Assembly: GCA_934255135.1 (NCBI GenBank)
Contig: CAKQMV010000001.1
Location: 62,001 to 126,000 of the forward strand
From: an uncultured Clostridia bacterium
GTDB taxonomy: Bacteria; Bacillota; Clostridia; Peptostreptococcales; Anaerovoracaceae
Reading direction: 5' to 3'
Length of the DNA: 64,000 nt
Positions 33,501 through 42,283 of this stretch are shown here, in pieces. Within the stretch, counting starts at the first letter, position 1, and every line of letters starts with the position of its first letter. The notes below the pieces were generated by a model. The model searched no databases. It was not told the origin of the DNA and saw only the letters and a program-made list of their open reading frames with translations. The position numbers and the translations under genes were made by a program.

Positions 33501-34848
33501 TGAGGGTTCAAACCTTGGTGCTGCGAGAATCAGAATCAGATCTCTTAAGGCTGCAGTAAGTGAAAGGGATAAAAACGAGAATCTGCCTAAGTCAACTAAG
33601 ACTTTTGCACCATATACTCGTGTTAAGTTCACTAAGAAGATGAAGAAGGAAGGGTATACACTTCTGGTACCTCAGATGTCACCAATCCACTTCAAGTATT
33701 TTGTGCCTATCATGAGAAAGGCAGGCTACAACGCTGTTTTGCTCCCTGAATCAACTAAGAATTCTGAGGAAGAGGGACTTAAGTACATTAATAATGATGC
33801 GTGCTATCCGACAATCGTTACACTCGGACAGATTATTTCAGCTCTTAAGTCTGGAGAATATGATCTGAACAAGACTGGTGTATTCATGTCTCAGACGGGC
33901 GGTGGCTGCAGAGCAAGTAACTACGTTTCACTTCTCCGTAAGGCTCTTAAGGATCTTGGCATGGAGCAGGTACCTGTAATTTCATTTAATATTGTAGGAC
34001 TTGAGAAGAACCCTGGCTTTAATCTGTCTGCTAAGATGATGATTCAGTTCGTACTTGCGTCACTGTATGGTGATCTTATGATGAAGTGCCTTTACAGAAC
34101 CAGACCTTACGAGAAGGTTCTTGGTAGTGCTCAGGCTCTTATGGACAGCTGGTATGACAGAATTGTTGAGAACATTCAGAATATGAGTAAGTCACGCTTT
34201 AAGAAGAATGTTAAGAAGATCGTAGATGAATTTGATAATATTCCTATTAATGATATCAAGAAACCAAGAGTCGGCATCGTAGGAGAGATCCTGGTTAAAT
34301 ATCATCCTAATGCTAACAATAATCTTGTGGAGATTATCGAGTCTGAGGGCGGAGAGGCTGTAGTTCCATCATTTACAGATTTCTTCGAATACACAATGCT
34401 TAACAAGGTGTTTAACTATAAGCATCTTTCAGGAAGCAAGAAAGAGAGCATTATCAATCAGTTCTCAATCAAGGCTATCGAGTTCTATAGAGAAGAGGTC
34501 AGAAAGGTCTTAAGAGAGAGCAACAGATTTGAACCGGATGAATATATAGAGAAGACTGCATGGAACGCCGAAGAGTTTATTTCTGTCGGAAATCAGTGCG
34601 GCGAAGGATGGCTTTTGACCGGAGAGATGGTTGATCTGATTGATTCCGGTGTAAAGAATATTCTATGTCTTCAGCCGTTTGCATGCCTTCCTAACCACGT
34701 AGTTGGTAAAGGTGTAATCAAGGCTCTACGTAACTACGATGAGAAGGCAAACATCGTTGCAATCGACTATGATCCAGGTGCAAGTAACGTAAATCAGCTC
34801 AACAGAATCAAGATGATGATGGCTACAGCCTTCAAAAACCTTGAATAG
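30532..34848 (+). CDS. Acyl-CoA dehydratase activase-related fusion protein (two BadF/BadG domains plus DUF2229)
   Basis: This 1438-residue protein contains two ASKHA ATPase domains of the BcrA/BadF/HgdC type. The first (about 1-270) has LGIDVGSTTVKLIIL, NGTCAGGTGAFIDQMA and SRCGVFAKTD; the second (about 320-570) has FGLDAGSTTTKAVAI, NEACSSGCGSFIE and GTRCTVFMNSKVKQA. The cysteines in these motifs bind the 4Fe-4S cluster in activases of 2-hydroxyacyl-CoA dehydratases. CHGCGNSC at about 604 and the DUF2229/HgdB-like remainder follow. Such fusions are common in Clostridia but their substrate is unsettled. No dehydratase subunit gene is nearby. GGAGG precedes the ATG. Confidence 0.85.
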   Translation: MSFKLGIDVGSTTVKLIILDENNNIIFQKYERHMSNVFEKVTELLKQLYCENGDMQLKSVITGSGGMSLANLLGIKFEQEVITCSNAVEKLIPETDVAIELGGEDAKITFYGSTVEQRMNGTCAGGTGAFIDQMAVLLNTDASGLNEAAKDYSIIYPIASRCGVFAKTDIQPLINDGAKTSDIAASIFQAVVNQMISGLACGHPIKGKVAFLGGPLEYLSELRKRFIETLELSDEDVIFPENAKYFVALGAAYLAEKSDEVSLSSLVERISNASPDETADTKYLQPLFVDEDDYKEFTARHGKAKAKRGSISETHGPVFFGLDAGSTTTKAVAINSEREIIFEHYQNNEGDPLDVVKLILSELYSKLNDDAFIGRAVVTGYGESLIKAAFKIDAGEIETMAHYKGARQFQPDVTFILDIGGQDMKCMKIKDGAINNIMLNEACSSGCGSFIETYAKSVDMSVPDFAREALKSDKPVDLGTRCTVFMNSKVKQAQKEGATIADISAGLSYSVIKNALYKVIKLRNPEETGDHVVVQGGTFLNEAVLRSIEIILGKDVVRPDISGLMGAYGCAVIAHEDYEEGEVSTILDRDKLDSFAVTTTNGRCHGCGNSCILTISKFSDGSRYITGNRCEKGAGIEKTISSLPNLYEVKNQLLFDRPVLSEENAPRGTIGIPRVLNMYEDYPFWHAFFTSLGFRVVLTPPSSKEMYESGMDTIASDTACYPAKLVHGHIKWLVSHGIKRIFYPSVNYEVIEDKTAPNHYNCPVVATYPELIDKNMADFFFDENVEFYHPFIPYDDDERMAEEFVKFFAGTRNIDIASTENIVKNFNLGDDKRNYGLYHMYISRGEIRKAINDGRSSYFSFKDEMKRQGRAALAYIEDHGQKGVVLCGRPYHVDPEINHGIDNVIIQQDMAVLTEDSVSWMVDNARPIRILDQWVYHSRLYKAAIVVGQRDDLELVQLNSFGCGLDAVTTDEVDELLTANNKLYTVLKIDEGSNLGAARIRIRSLKAAVSERDKNENLPKSTKTFAPYTRVKFTKKMKKEGYTLLVPQMSPIHFKYFVPIMRKAGYNAVLLPESTKNSEEEGLKYINNDACYPTIVTLGQIISALKSGEYDLNKTGVFMSQTGGGCRASNYVSLLRKALKDLGMEQVPVISFNIVGLEKNPGFNLSAKMMIQFVLASLYGDLMMKCLYRTRPYEKVLGSAQALMDSWYDRIVENIQNMSKSRFKKNVKKIVDEFDNIPINDIKKPRVGIVGEILVKYHPNANNNLVEIIESEGGEAVVPSFTDFFEYTMLNKVFNYKHLSGSKKESIINQFSIKAIEFYREEVRKVLRESNRFEPDEYIEKTAWNAEEFISVGNQCGEGWLLTGEMVDLIDSGVKNILCLQPFACLPNHVVGKGVIKALRNYDEKANIVAIDYDPGASNVNQLNRIKMMMATAFKNLE

Positions 34849-34869
34849 CTTATTATCTGAGAGTATAAT
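34841..34869 (+). promoter_or_regulatory. Promoter of yebC
   Basis: TTGAAT (34841-34846) and TATAAT (34864-34869) are separated by 17 bases. The -35 box overlaps the last codons of the activase gene, so yebC has its own transcript. Confidence 0.65.
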
Positions 34870-34908
34870 AACAACAGAATTTAAATGGATGAAGAAGGAG
34901 GTGCCACT

Positions 34909-35628
34909 TTGGGTAGACATGGCACAATAGCAGGAAGAAAGTCAGCACAGGATGCGAAGCGTGCTGCAATGTTCACTAAGTATGCAAGACAGATCATCGT
35001 TGCAGCTAAGGATGGAGGAGATCCAGAATTTAATCCATCACTAAGAGTTGCGATTGAGAAGGCGAAGGGCATTGGAATGCCTAACGACAACATCAACAGA
35101 GCGATTAAGAAGGGTACTGGTGAGCTTGGTGGAGAGTCATATGAGGAGCTTACATTTGAGGGATATGGTCCTTCAGGAGTAGCTGTAATCGTTGAGGCTC
35201 TTACAGATAACAGAAACAGAACTGCTGCTTTCGCAAGATCAATTTTTGACAAGTGCGGCGGTAACCTCGGAACACCTGGATGTGTATCATATATGTTCGA
35301 CAGAAAGGGTGTTATCGTAATCGAGAAGACTGATGAGCACGATGATGACGATGTGATGATGGAGGCACTAGATGCTGGTGCTGAGGACGTAATCGTTAAC
35401 GACGACAACTACGAGATTCGTACAGAGCCTAATGACTTTGTAGATGTTCTTGGAGTAATCAGAGAGGCTGGATATGAGATCGTTGTATCTGAGATCGAGA
35501 TGGTTCCTTCAATGGAGGCAACTGTTGATCCTGATGCTGTTAAGAATCTTACTAAGCTTATCACAACACTTGAGGATAACGACGACGTTCAGAACGTTTA
35601 CTACAACTGCGATCTCGATCTTGAGTAA
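34909..35628 (+). CDS. yebC: YebC/PmpR-family protein
   Basis: This 239-residue protein starts with the family signature (M)GRHGTIAGRKSAQDAKRA, and contains GIGMPNDNINRAIKKGTGE. Members act as DNA-binding regulators or, as recently shown for some, help ribosomes through difficult proline stretches. The true start is TTG 34909: AAGGAGG lies 7 bases before it and the family begins exactly there. The longer ATG frame from 34885 would include the ribosome binding site. Confidence 0.9.
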   Translation: MGRHGTIAGRKSAQDAKRAAMFTKYARQIIVAAKDGGDPEFNPSLRVAIEKAKGIGMPNDNINRAIKKGTGELGGESYEELTFEGYGPSGVAVIVEALTDNRNRTAAFARSIFDKCGGNLGTPGCVSYMFDRKGVIVIEKTDEHDDDDVMMEALDAGAEDVIVNDDNYEIRTEPNDFVDVLGVIREAGYEIVVSEIEMVPSMEATVDPDAVKNLTKLITTLEDNDDVQNVYYNCDLDLE

Positions 35629-35654
35629 TCAGATTGCATAAACATTAATCAAAT

Positions 35655-35844
35655 TTCCTGGGATATTGGTTGGCCTAATAATTGAACCTACACTTACTTA
35701 AAGGGATTCATCCCGGTGCATTAATGACAAGCCCTCGTTAACAGCGGAAGGAGGGACTTCAGCGGTGTATCGCGGTGTTTAACCCACCTTATCTAGAAAC
35801 GATAGGGCGTCAATTATGCGGTCGACGGTATTCTGGGTTTTTTT
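35655..35844 (+). ncRNA. ssrS: Probable 6S RNA
   Basis: The ends form a long closing stem: 35657-35668 (CCTGGGATATTG) pairs with 35826-35837 (CGGTATTCTGGG) over 12 positions allowing G-U, and a T run follows at 35838-35844. The length is about 190 bases. The middle holds segments I associate with clostridial 6S RNA (CCCTCGTTAAC, GGAAGGAGGGACTT, TTTAACCCACCTT) around an open bubble. 6S RNA binds and sequesters the primary sigma factor holoenzyme. The identification is from memory and structure. Confidence 0.65.
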
Positions 35845-35890
35845 GTACAAAGAGTTTTTAGTTTAATAGAATTACCGGAGTTTTAGATAT

Positions 35891-38533
35891 ATGAGTAAAC
35901 TTGTAATTATTGACGGAAACAGTCTGCTTTTCAGAGCGTATTTTGCCATGAGACCGATGGTAACATCGGATGGAGTACATACTCAAGGCATATACGCATT
36001 TATTAATATGCTGAATAAAATCATCAGAGAGAACGCTCCGGATTATATTGCTGTGTGCTTCGATCTGAAGGAGAAGACATTCAGACATGAGAGATATCCT
36101 GAGTACAAGGCGGGACGTCAGCAGACACCGATAGAACTTTTGGCCGAGATTCCTCTGCTTCACGATGTACTTGAGGCAATGAACATCAAGATTCTAGAGA
36201 TGCCACGCTACGAGGCGGATGACCTTATCGGAACTGTTACGCTAAGGGCTTCGGAAGATGGCATCAAGTCACTGGTAATATCAGGAGATAAGGATGAGCT
36301 TCAGCTTGTCGATGCGAACACTCACGTTCTTATTAATAAGAAGGGAATGAGCGAGTTCACTATATACGATGAGGCTGAGATGTTTGACAGATACGAGCTT
36401 ACACCAACGCAGTTTATTGACCTTAAGGGGCTTATGGGAGATAAGTCGGATAATATTCCTGGGGTTAGTGGAATAGGTGAGAAGAAGGGAATTGCACTCC
36501 TTAAAGAGTATGGCAACCTTGAGAATATAATAGAGCATGCAGGTGAGATTAAAGGTAAGCTTGGAGAGAATTTCAGGGCATCTATCGATGTTGCTGTTTT
36601 GTCAAAAGAATTGGCAACTATCAATCGTCATGCTCCGATAAAATGGGAGTGGGATGAGCTTAAGTACGTTGAGCCTGATTATGCGAAGCTTGCGGAGATT
36701 TACACTAAACTCGAGTTCAGATCGCTTCTTAAGGGACTTGAGAAGACTGCTGGAGATGAAGCAGTACTTGAGGCCGGTTCTTCAGATATAGAGGATATCG
36801 GTTCTTACGATGAGGTCAGCTTTGAGAAGTTTATTGCATCTGTAGATTCTGGCAGCGAGGTTGTAATCGATTGCGTGACAGATTTCAGCCATACATCAAA
36901 GCCTGAGATTACAATGGTAGTGCTTCTGAGTGGAGATAAGCATATTTATGCTGTAAGAGAGATTACTGTAATGGACGCTGATATCGTTCTCGGTCATATT
37001 AACGAGAAGAACTACAAGCTTATAGGTAATGATATAAAGAGGCTTGTATATAGCAGCCTTGCTGGATACGACGTAGTATTTAAGGTTTCAGGTGATATTC
37101 AGGTTGCTGAATATCTAATCAGCCCTAATTCAAGCAAATATCTTCTTACCAAGATGCTTCATAATTATTATGGTGTATATATCGGAGAAGATAAGGCTAA
37201 GGAATTCGACTCTGTACTTGAAGCATCTGCATCACATGAAGATATTGGGGTAAGACTTCTTTATATATCACAGATTGCTAAGGCTCAGAAGAGCAGAATA
37301 AGCGATATGGGTCTAGAGAAGCTTTACTATGATGTAGAGATTCCTCTGATTGAAACAATCTCAGGTATGGAGAAGGAAGGAATTCGCCTTAAGAAGGATA
37401 TTCTTACAGAAATAGGTGAAGATATTGCCGGTCAGCTTAAGAACCTTGAAAGCGAGATTCACGAGGCTGCTAGAACGGAATTTAACATAAACTCGCCAAA
37501 GCAGCTTGCAAAGACGCTTTTTGAAGATCTTGAGATTCCTTATCCAAAGCCAAGAGCAAAGTCATATTCGACTGCACAGGACATACTCGATAAGCTTAAG
37601 GATGATTATCCTATCGTAGAGAATGTTCTGATGTACAGAAAACTTTCGAAGCTTAAGAGTACATATGTAGAAGGCTTAATTTCACTTGAAGGTGAGGATG
37701 GCTGTATTCATCCCCATTTCATGCAGACGGTAGCTGCTACTGGAAGACTTTCATGTACTGAGCCTAATCTTCAGAACATTCCTGTAAGGGATAAGTATGG
37801 CAAGGAGATTCGTAAGGCTTTTGTTACAAAGTCTGAAGATACAACCTTCGTCGGTTCTGACTACTCACAGATTGAGCTTAGAATCATGGCAGCTTTAAGT
37901 GGCGATGAGAATATGCTTGAGGCATTCAGAAGTGGTGCTGACATTCATAGAGCTACAGCATCGAGAGTGTTCAATATTCCTATGGATGAAGTTACTCCAC
38001 TTGACAGATCAAGAGCCAAAGCGGTTAACTTCGGCATCATATATGGAATGAGTGGTTTTGGTCTTAGTGAGAATCTTAATGTTTCAAGATATGCGGCTCA
38101 GAACTACATTAATGATTATTTTGCAAAGCACCAGGCTGTTAAGGATTATCTCGATAATCAGGTTGCAATCGGAGAGAGGGACCGCAAGGTTCATACAATA
38201 TTCGGTAGAGTTAGACAGATTCCTGAATTTGCTTCAAGAAAGTTTATGGATAGAGAGCTTGCGAAGAGACTTGCGATGAATACTCCTATCCAGGGAACTG
38301 CTGCTGATATTATTAAGATTGCTATGAATAGTGTTTATAGAAGATTAGCTGAAGAAGGACTCAAGTCCAAGCTTATCTTGCAGATTCACGACGAGCTTAT
38401 AGTTGAAGCATATGATGATGAGCTTGATAAGGTGAAGACTATTCTTAGTGAGTGTATGGAAGGTGCAGCTGATCTTGCCGTAAAGCTTGAGTGCGAGATG
38501 AGCACTGCAAAGAACTGGTTTGATCTTAAGTAG
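35891..38533 (+). CDS. polA: DNA polymerase I
   Basis: This 880-residue protein has the 5' nuclease domain (about 1-290; YPEYKAGRQQTP, DLKGLMGDKSDNIPGVSGIG), a degenerate 3'-5' exonuclease domain (about 300-460) and the polymerase domain with TGRLSCTEPNLQNIPVR, DYSQIELRIMA, RSRAKAVNFGIIYGMSGFGL and QIHDELIVEA. The exonuclease motif that normally reads DxE is VIDCVTDF here, so proofreading is probably lost, as in Bacillus PolA. It fills gaps in repair and Okazaki processing. Confidence 0.96.
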   Translation: MSKLVIIDGNSLLFRAYFAMRPMVTSDGVHTQGIYAFINMLNKIIRENAPDYIAVCFDLKEKTFRHERYPEYKAGRQQTPIELLAEIPLLHDVLEAMNIKILEMPRYEADDLIGTVTLRASEDGIKSLVISGDKDELQLVDANTHVLINKKGMSEFTIYDEAEMFDRYELTPTQFIDLKGLMGDKSDNIPGVSGIGEKKGIALLKEYGNLENIIEHAGEIKGKLGENFRASIDVAVLSKELATINRHAPIKWEWDELKYVEPDYAKLAEIYTKLEFRSLLKGLEKTAGDEAVLEAGSSDIEDIGSYDEVSFEKFIASVDSGSEVVIDCVTDFSHTSKPEITMVVLLSGDKHIYAVREITVMDADIVLGHINEKNYKLIGNDIKRLVYSSLAGYDVVFKVSGDIQVAEYLISPNSSKYLLTKMLHNYYGVYIGEDKAKEFDSVLEASASHEDIGVRLLYISQIAKAQKSRISDMGLEKLYYDVEIPLIETISGMEKEGIRLKKDILTEIGEDIAGQLKNLESEIHEAARTEFNINSPKQLAKTLFEDLEIPYPKPRAKSYSTAQDILDKLKDDYPIVENVLMYRKLSKLKSTYVEGLISLEGEDGCIHPHFMQTVAATGRLSCTEPNLQNIPVRDKYGKEIRKAFVTKSEDTTFVGSDYSQIELRIMAALSGDENMLEAFRSGADIHRATASRVFNIPMDEVTPLDRSRAKAVNFGIIYGMSGFGLSENLNVSRYAAQNYINDYFAKHQAVKDYLDNQVAIGERDRKVHTIFGRVRQIPEFASRKFMDRELAKRLAMNTPIQGTAADIIKIAMNSVYRRLAEEGLKSKLILQIHDELIVEAYDDELDKVKTILSECMEGAADLAVKLECEMSTAKNWFDLK

Positions 38534-38557
38534 ATTATTGTATAGAAGAGGGAAGAT

Positions 38558-39163
38558 ATGTTAAGAATTGCAGTTACAGGTGGAATAGGTTCCGGAAAGA
38601 CTGCTGTTACAGACTATCTTGAAAGCAAAGGATATCCTGTCATCGATGCCGACAGGATATCCCGTGCTATGACTGCAAGTGGTGGTAAAGCGATCCCGGA
38701 GATCCGAAGACTATTCGGTGACGAATTTATTAAAAAAGATGGCAGTATGGACCGTGACAAGATGCGTTCTTTAGTGTATAATGATGAAGTTGCTATGAAG
38801 AAGCTTGAAGAATGCACGACAAAGGTTGTTATTCGAGATATCGATGAGCTTCTTGGTAAGCTTGAGGCTGAGGATGAGCCTGTAGTATTTATAGCAGCAC
38901 CGCTTCTCTTTGAGCAAGGAGGTTCTTCTGATGACTATGATGCAGTCTGGCTGGTAGTCGCTGATGAAGAAATTAAAAGAAATCGAATTTATCTTCGAGA
39001 TTTGCTTGACAAAGATTCTGTAAGTGCTATAATGGAGAGGCAGTTGAGCGACGGACAGAAAACGAAGCTCAGCACAGACATCTTAGAGAACAACGATTCA
39101 CTCGAATCTCTTTATGAAAGAGTCGATGATCTACTTCTAAGATATCTAAAGAAAATTAAATAA
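38558..39163 (+). CDS. coaE: Dephospho-CoA kinase
   Basis: This 201-residue protein performs the last step of coenzyme A synthesis, phosphorylating dephospho-CoA. The P loop GGIGSGKTAVTDYL begins at residue 8 and YPVIDADRISRAM follows. The family VxAPLLFE segment reads IAAPLLFEQGG. It follows polA by 24 bases in the usual Firmicute order. Confidence 0.93.
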   Translation: MLRIAVTGGIGSGKTAVTDYLESKGYPVIDADRISRAMTASGGKAIPEIRRLFGDEFIKKDGSMDRDKMRSLVYNDEVAMKKLEECTTKVVIRDIDELLGKLEAEDEPVVFIAAPLLFEQGGSSDDYDAVWLVVADEEIKRNRIYLRDLLDKDSVSAIMERQLSDGQKTKLSTDILENNDSLESLYERVDDLLLRYLKKIK

Positions 39164-39167
39164 GGTA

Positions 39168-39196
39168 TTGACTGTTGGAGAGATATTTGATATAAT
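39168..39196 (+). promoter_or_regulatory. Promoter of tRNA-Leu genes
   Basis: TTGACT (39168-39173) and TATAAT (39191-39196) are separated by 17 bases, and the tRNA starts 14 bases after the -10 box. Confidence 0.8.
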
Positions 39197-39209
39197 ACAA
39201 TAGTCACGT

Positions 39210-39291
39210 GTGGATGTGGCGGAATGGCAGACGCGCATGGTTGAGGGCCATGTGGGAGACCGTGTGGGTTCGAGTCCCACCATCCACACCA
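39210..39291 (+). tRNA. tRNA-Leu (GAG)
   Basis: The acceptor stem GTGGATG pairs with CATCCAC, followed by A and an encoded CCA. The anticodon stem CATGG/CCATG encloses TTGAGGG, giving anticodon GAG. The extended variable arm is present as expected for tRNA-Leu, and GGTTCGAGTCC forms the T loop. Confidence 0.93.
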
Positions 39292-39334
39292 TTTTTTTTA
39301 CAAAAAAATGGAAACGGGGCCGCTAATATAATCT

Positions 39335-39421
39335 GCCGGTGTGGCGGAATTGGCAGACGCGCGGGATTCAAAATCCTGTGGTAGAAATATCTTATGGGTT
39401 CGACCCCCATCACCGGTACCA
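39335..39421 (+). tRNA. tRNA-Leu (CAA)
   Basis: The acceptor stem GCCGGTG pairs with CACCGGT (one G-T), followed by A and encoded CCA. The anticodon loop TTCAAAA gives anticodon CAA. A long variable arm and GGTTCGACCCC T loop are present. It lies 43 bases after the first tRNA and probably shares its transcript with yajC. Confidence 0.93.
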
Positions 39422-39442
39422 CAATTTACGGAGGTATACCAA

Positions 39443-39820
39443 ATGAATATGATGTCAACAAATCTCATTCTTATCGTTGTACTTATCGGAGTAATGTACT
39501 TTGTTATGATTCGTCCACAGCAGAAGCAGGACAAGAAGAACAAAGAGATGAGAGAGTCACTCAAGATTGGCGATGAGATCGTAACAATCGGAGGACTTGT
39601 AGGTAAGATCACTAAGATTACTGAGAAGACAATTACTATACAGACAGGAAACCCTAACACTAAGGTTGAGCTTATCAAGGGTGCTGTTGCTAACATTTCT
39701 AAGAAGGACAACACCAAGAAGGAAGAGGAGCACAAGGAACATCTTGAGGATTCAGCAGAAGCTGCACCTTCAAGAGATAAGAAGGTAACTCCTAAGAAGC
39801 TTACTAAGAAGGGTGAGTAA
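39443..39820 (+). CDS. yajC: Preprotein translocase subunit YajC
   Basis: This 125-residue protein has one membrane helix (about 6-22) followed by the signature RPQQKQDKKNKEMRESLKIG then DEIVTIGG, and a charged Lys/Glu tail. It associates with SecDF at the Sec translocon. The ATG at 39443 has GGAGG 8 bases upstream; the frame open further left runs through the tRNA. A terminator separates it from secDF. Confidence 0.92.
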   Translation: MNMMSTNLILIVVLIGVMYFVMIRPQQKQDKKNKEMRESLKIGDEIVTIGGLVGKITKITEKTITIQTGNPNTKVELIKGAVANISKKDNTKKEEEHKEHLEDSAEAAPSRDKKVTPKKLTKKGE

Positions 39821-39848
39821 TTCATTCGAATATATAGTATGAGTACCG

Positions 39849-39877
39849 AGGCACCGTAAATGCGGTGCCTTTTTTTA
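39849..39877 (+). terminator. Terminator after yajC
   Basis: AGGCACCG (39849-39856) pairs with CGGTGCCT (39863-39870) around a 6-base loop, followed by a run of T to 39876. Confidence 0.85.
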
Positions 39878-39906
39878 TTGTAATCAAATATAGTTTTATG
39901 TATAAT
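39878..39906 (+). promoter_or_regulatory. Promoter of secDF
   Basis: TTGTAA (39878-39883) and TATAAT (39901-39906) are separated by 17 bases, directly after the yajC terminator. This makes secDF the first gene of a new transcript. Confidence 0.65.
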
Positions 39907-39978
39907 AAAATGTAATGTTGTTTGATGTATTATTATGCTCAAATTTCAAAATGTTATTTCTGAGAAAGGTGTTATTCA

Positions 39979-42225
39979 ATGAAAAAGACAAAATTCAAAA
40001 GCGTTCTAGCGGTGTTTATCATCCTAGCACTCGTTGCTGGATGGTACATCTCAATCTTCGGAATCGGTAAGAAGGTTGACAAGATTTCAGATCAGCTTAA
40101 GTACGGTCTTGATATCAATGGTGGAGTATACGTACTTCTCGAGGCTGATACTGATAAGAAAGGCGCCGAAAGAACAAAGCTCATGGAGCAGACTAAGACT
40201 GTTCTAGAGAACAGAGTAAACGCTATGGGTATTTCTGAGGCTACTGTAACTCTTGAGGGAGACAACAGACTCAGAGTAGAGATGCCTGGTGTAGAGGATG
40301 CCGAGGAAGCAATTCAGCAGATTGGTAAGACTGCACAGCTTAAGTTCCTCCTTGCTGACGGTACTGAGGTAATGGATGGTAATGCCATCAAGAATGCAGG
40401 TATCGCACAGGACAGTGATCACGGTGGTTACAAGATTACTATCGACTTCACATCAGAGGGACAGGATCTCTTCGCAGCTGCAACTGAGAAGGCTGCTTCA
40501 GGACAGGTTAAGTCAGCAAATAAAGGCTACATTGCCGACAATGCAATCATTATTATGCTTGACGATGAGATTATTTCAGCTCCAACAGTAGAGGAGAAGA
40601 TTGCAAGCAGAAGCTGTGAGATTACATCTCCTAAGGGATTCTCTGAGTCAGAGGCAACTTCAACTTCAGCTCTTATCAGAGGAGGAGCTCTTCCAGCATC
40701 ACTTACTGAGATTAACTCTTCAGTACAGACAGCAACAATCGGAGCAGACGCTCTTACTAAGAGTGTGAAGGCTGGTATCATCGGACTTGCTATTGTAATG
40801 ATCATTATGATTGCTGCTTATGGAGCTCTCGGTGTTGTAGCAGACGTTGCTCTACTTATTTATATCCAGCTTATTCTGTGGGGAATGGCAGGAATGGGAA
40901 CTGTACTTACACTTCCTGGAATTGCCGGTATTATCCTATCAATAGGTATGGCAGTAGACTCTAACGTAATCATCTTCACAAGAATCAGAGAAGAGCTTGC
41001 TAAGGGTAAGTCAATCAAGGTTGCTGTTGATACAGGTTTCGATTCAGCATTTGCTACTGTAATCGATGCTCAGACAACAACTCTTATCGCTTCAATCGTA
41101 CTTTATCTGATTGGTACTACATCAGTTAAGGGCTTCGCTCTTACACTTATGATCGGTACTATCTGCAGTATCATTACAGCGGTATTTATTACTCAGCTCT
41201 TTATCCAGCTTCTCGCTAACAGAAAGAATGCTAAGATGTCATTCTTCGGTATGCATGAGGATGGTACACCTAAGGTTCAGCTTAAGAAGAAGTTCAACTT
41301 CATCAAGAACAGAAAGAAGTTCTATGCAATCAGTGCATGCGTTCTTATCGTTGGTCTTGGATTTGGAGTATTCAAGGGCTTTAACTATGGTATCGACTTC
41401 ACTGGCGGTACAATGATCCAGATGGAGATGGGTAAGAAGGTAGACATCGATGAAGTTAAGAATGTAATCAAGGATTATGATCTTGACCCAACTATCGTTT
41501 ATGCAGGCGATGATAATAATCAGATTATTATCAGAACAATCAAGGCTCTCAAGACTACAGAGAGAGAGGAGATTGAGCACAAGATTATGCACAATTACAA
41601 TCTTGACGAATCGAAGTCAGTTCTTGCTTCAGAGCAGTTCGGACCAACAGTAGGTAAGGACCTCAGAAGAAACGCATTTAAGTCAATCATCATTGCAGGT
41701 CTCTGTATGCTTATCTACATCAGATTCAGATTTAAGACTTGGAAGTATGGTGTAGCTGCAATTGCAGGTCTTGCTCACGACGTGCTAATTACACTTGCAC
41801 TTTATGCGATCTTCGGATTCTCTATCAACAATCCGTTCATCGCAGGTATCCTCACAGTAGTAGGATATTCAATCAACGATACTATCGTAATATTTGACAG
41901 AATCAGAGAGAACGCAAGATTCTTCAAACGTAAGCAGAATGAGGATCTGATTGATTCATCAATCAATCAGACTCTTTCAAGATCAATCATGACATCAGTT
42001 ACAACACTTATCGTTATGATTCCTCTGTTCATTCTTTCAAATCACGAGATCAGACAGTTCCTTATTCCTCTTATGATTGGTGTACTTGTAGGAACATACT
42101 CATCAATCTTCCTGTGCAGCCCTGTATTCTATGAGCTCACAAGAAAAGAGAGCCTTTCAAGATACGAGCTTGAAAGAGAGAAGGCGCTCAAGGCAAAGCG
42201 TAAGAATGACGGTATCGTAAAGTAA
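39979..42225 (+). CDS. secDF: Fused protein translocase SecDF
   Basis: This 748-residue fusion of SecD (about 1-425) and SecF (about 440-740) has roughly twelve membrane helices. SecD features are LKYGLDINGGVYVLLEAD and GIAGIILSIGMAVDSNVIIF; SecF features are GFNYGIDFTGGTMIQ and GYSINDTIVIFDRIREN. It uses the proton or sodium gradient to finish protein export. Fused SecDF is common in Firmicutes. Confidence 0.95.
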   Translation: MKKTKFKSVLAVFIILALVAGWYISIFGIGKKVDKISDQLKYGLDINGGVYVLLEADTDKKGAERTKLMEQTKTVLENRVNAMGISEATVTLEGDNRLRVEMPGVEDAEEAIQQIGKTAQLKFLLADGTEVMDGNAIKNAGIAQDSDHGGYKITIDFTSEGQDLFAAATEKAASGQVKSANKGYIADNAIIIMLDDEIISAPTVEEKIASRSCEITSPKGFSESEATSTSALIRGGALPASLTEINSSVQTATIGADALTKSVKAGIIGLAIVMIIMIAAYGALGVVADVALLIYIQLILWGMAGMGTVLTLPGIAGIILSIGMAVDSNVIIFTRIREELAKGKSIKVAVDTGFDSAFATVIDAQTTTLIASIVLYLIGTTSVKGFALTLMIGTICSIITAVFITQLFIQLLANRKNAKMSFFGMHEDGTPKVQLKKKFNFIKNRKKFYAISACVLIVGLGFGVFKGFNYGIDFTGGTMIQMEMGKKVDIDEVKNVIKDYDLDPTIVYAGDDNNQIIIRTIKALKTTEREEIEHKIMHNYNLDESKSVLASEQFGPTVGKDLRRNAFKSIIIAGLCMLIYIRFRFKTWKYGVAAIAGLAHDVLITLALYAIFGFSINNPFIAGILTVVGYSINDTIVIFDRIRENARFFKRKQNEDLIDSSINQTLSRSIMTSVTTLIVMIPLFILSNHEIRQFLIPLMIGVLVGTYSSIFLCSPVFYELTRKESLSRYELEREKALKAKRKNDGIVK

Positions 42226-42283
42226 TTTACAGAATTTATATTAGGTAGTTTTAAGAATTTTTGTTTTCAGGTAGTAGTTTATT

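Noticed and set aside
39341..39442. Extended start of yajC
   Set aside because: The upstream part is the tRNA-Leu (CAA) sequence; GGAGG and ATG at 39443 define the start.
39298..39942. Leftward 214-codon frame
   Set aside because: It is antisense to a tRNA-Leu and yajC and includes the yajC terminator; it has no start signal.
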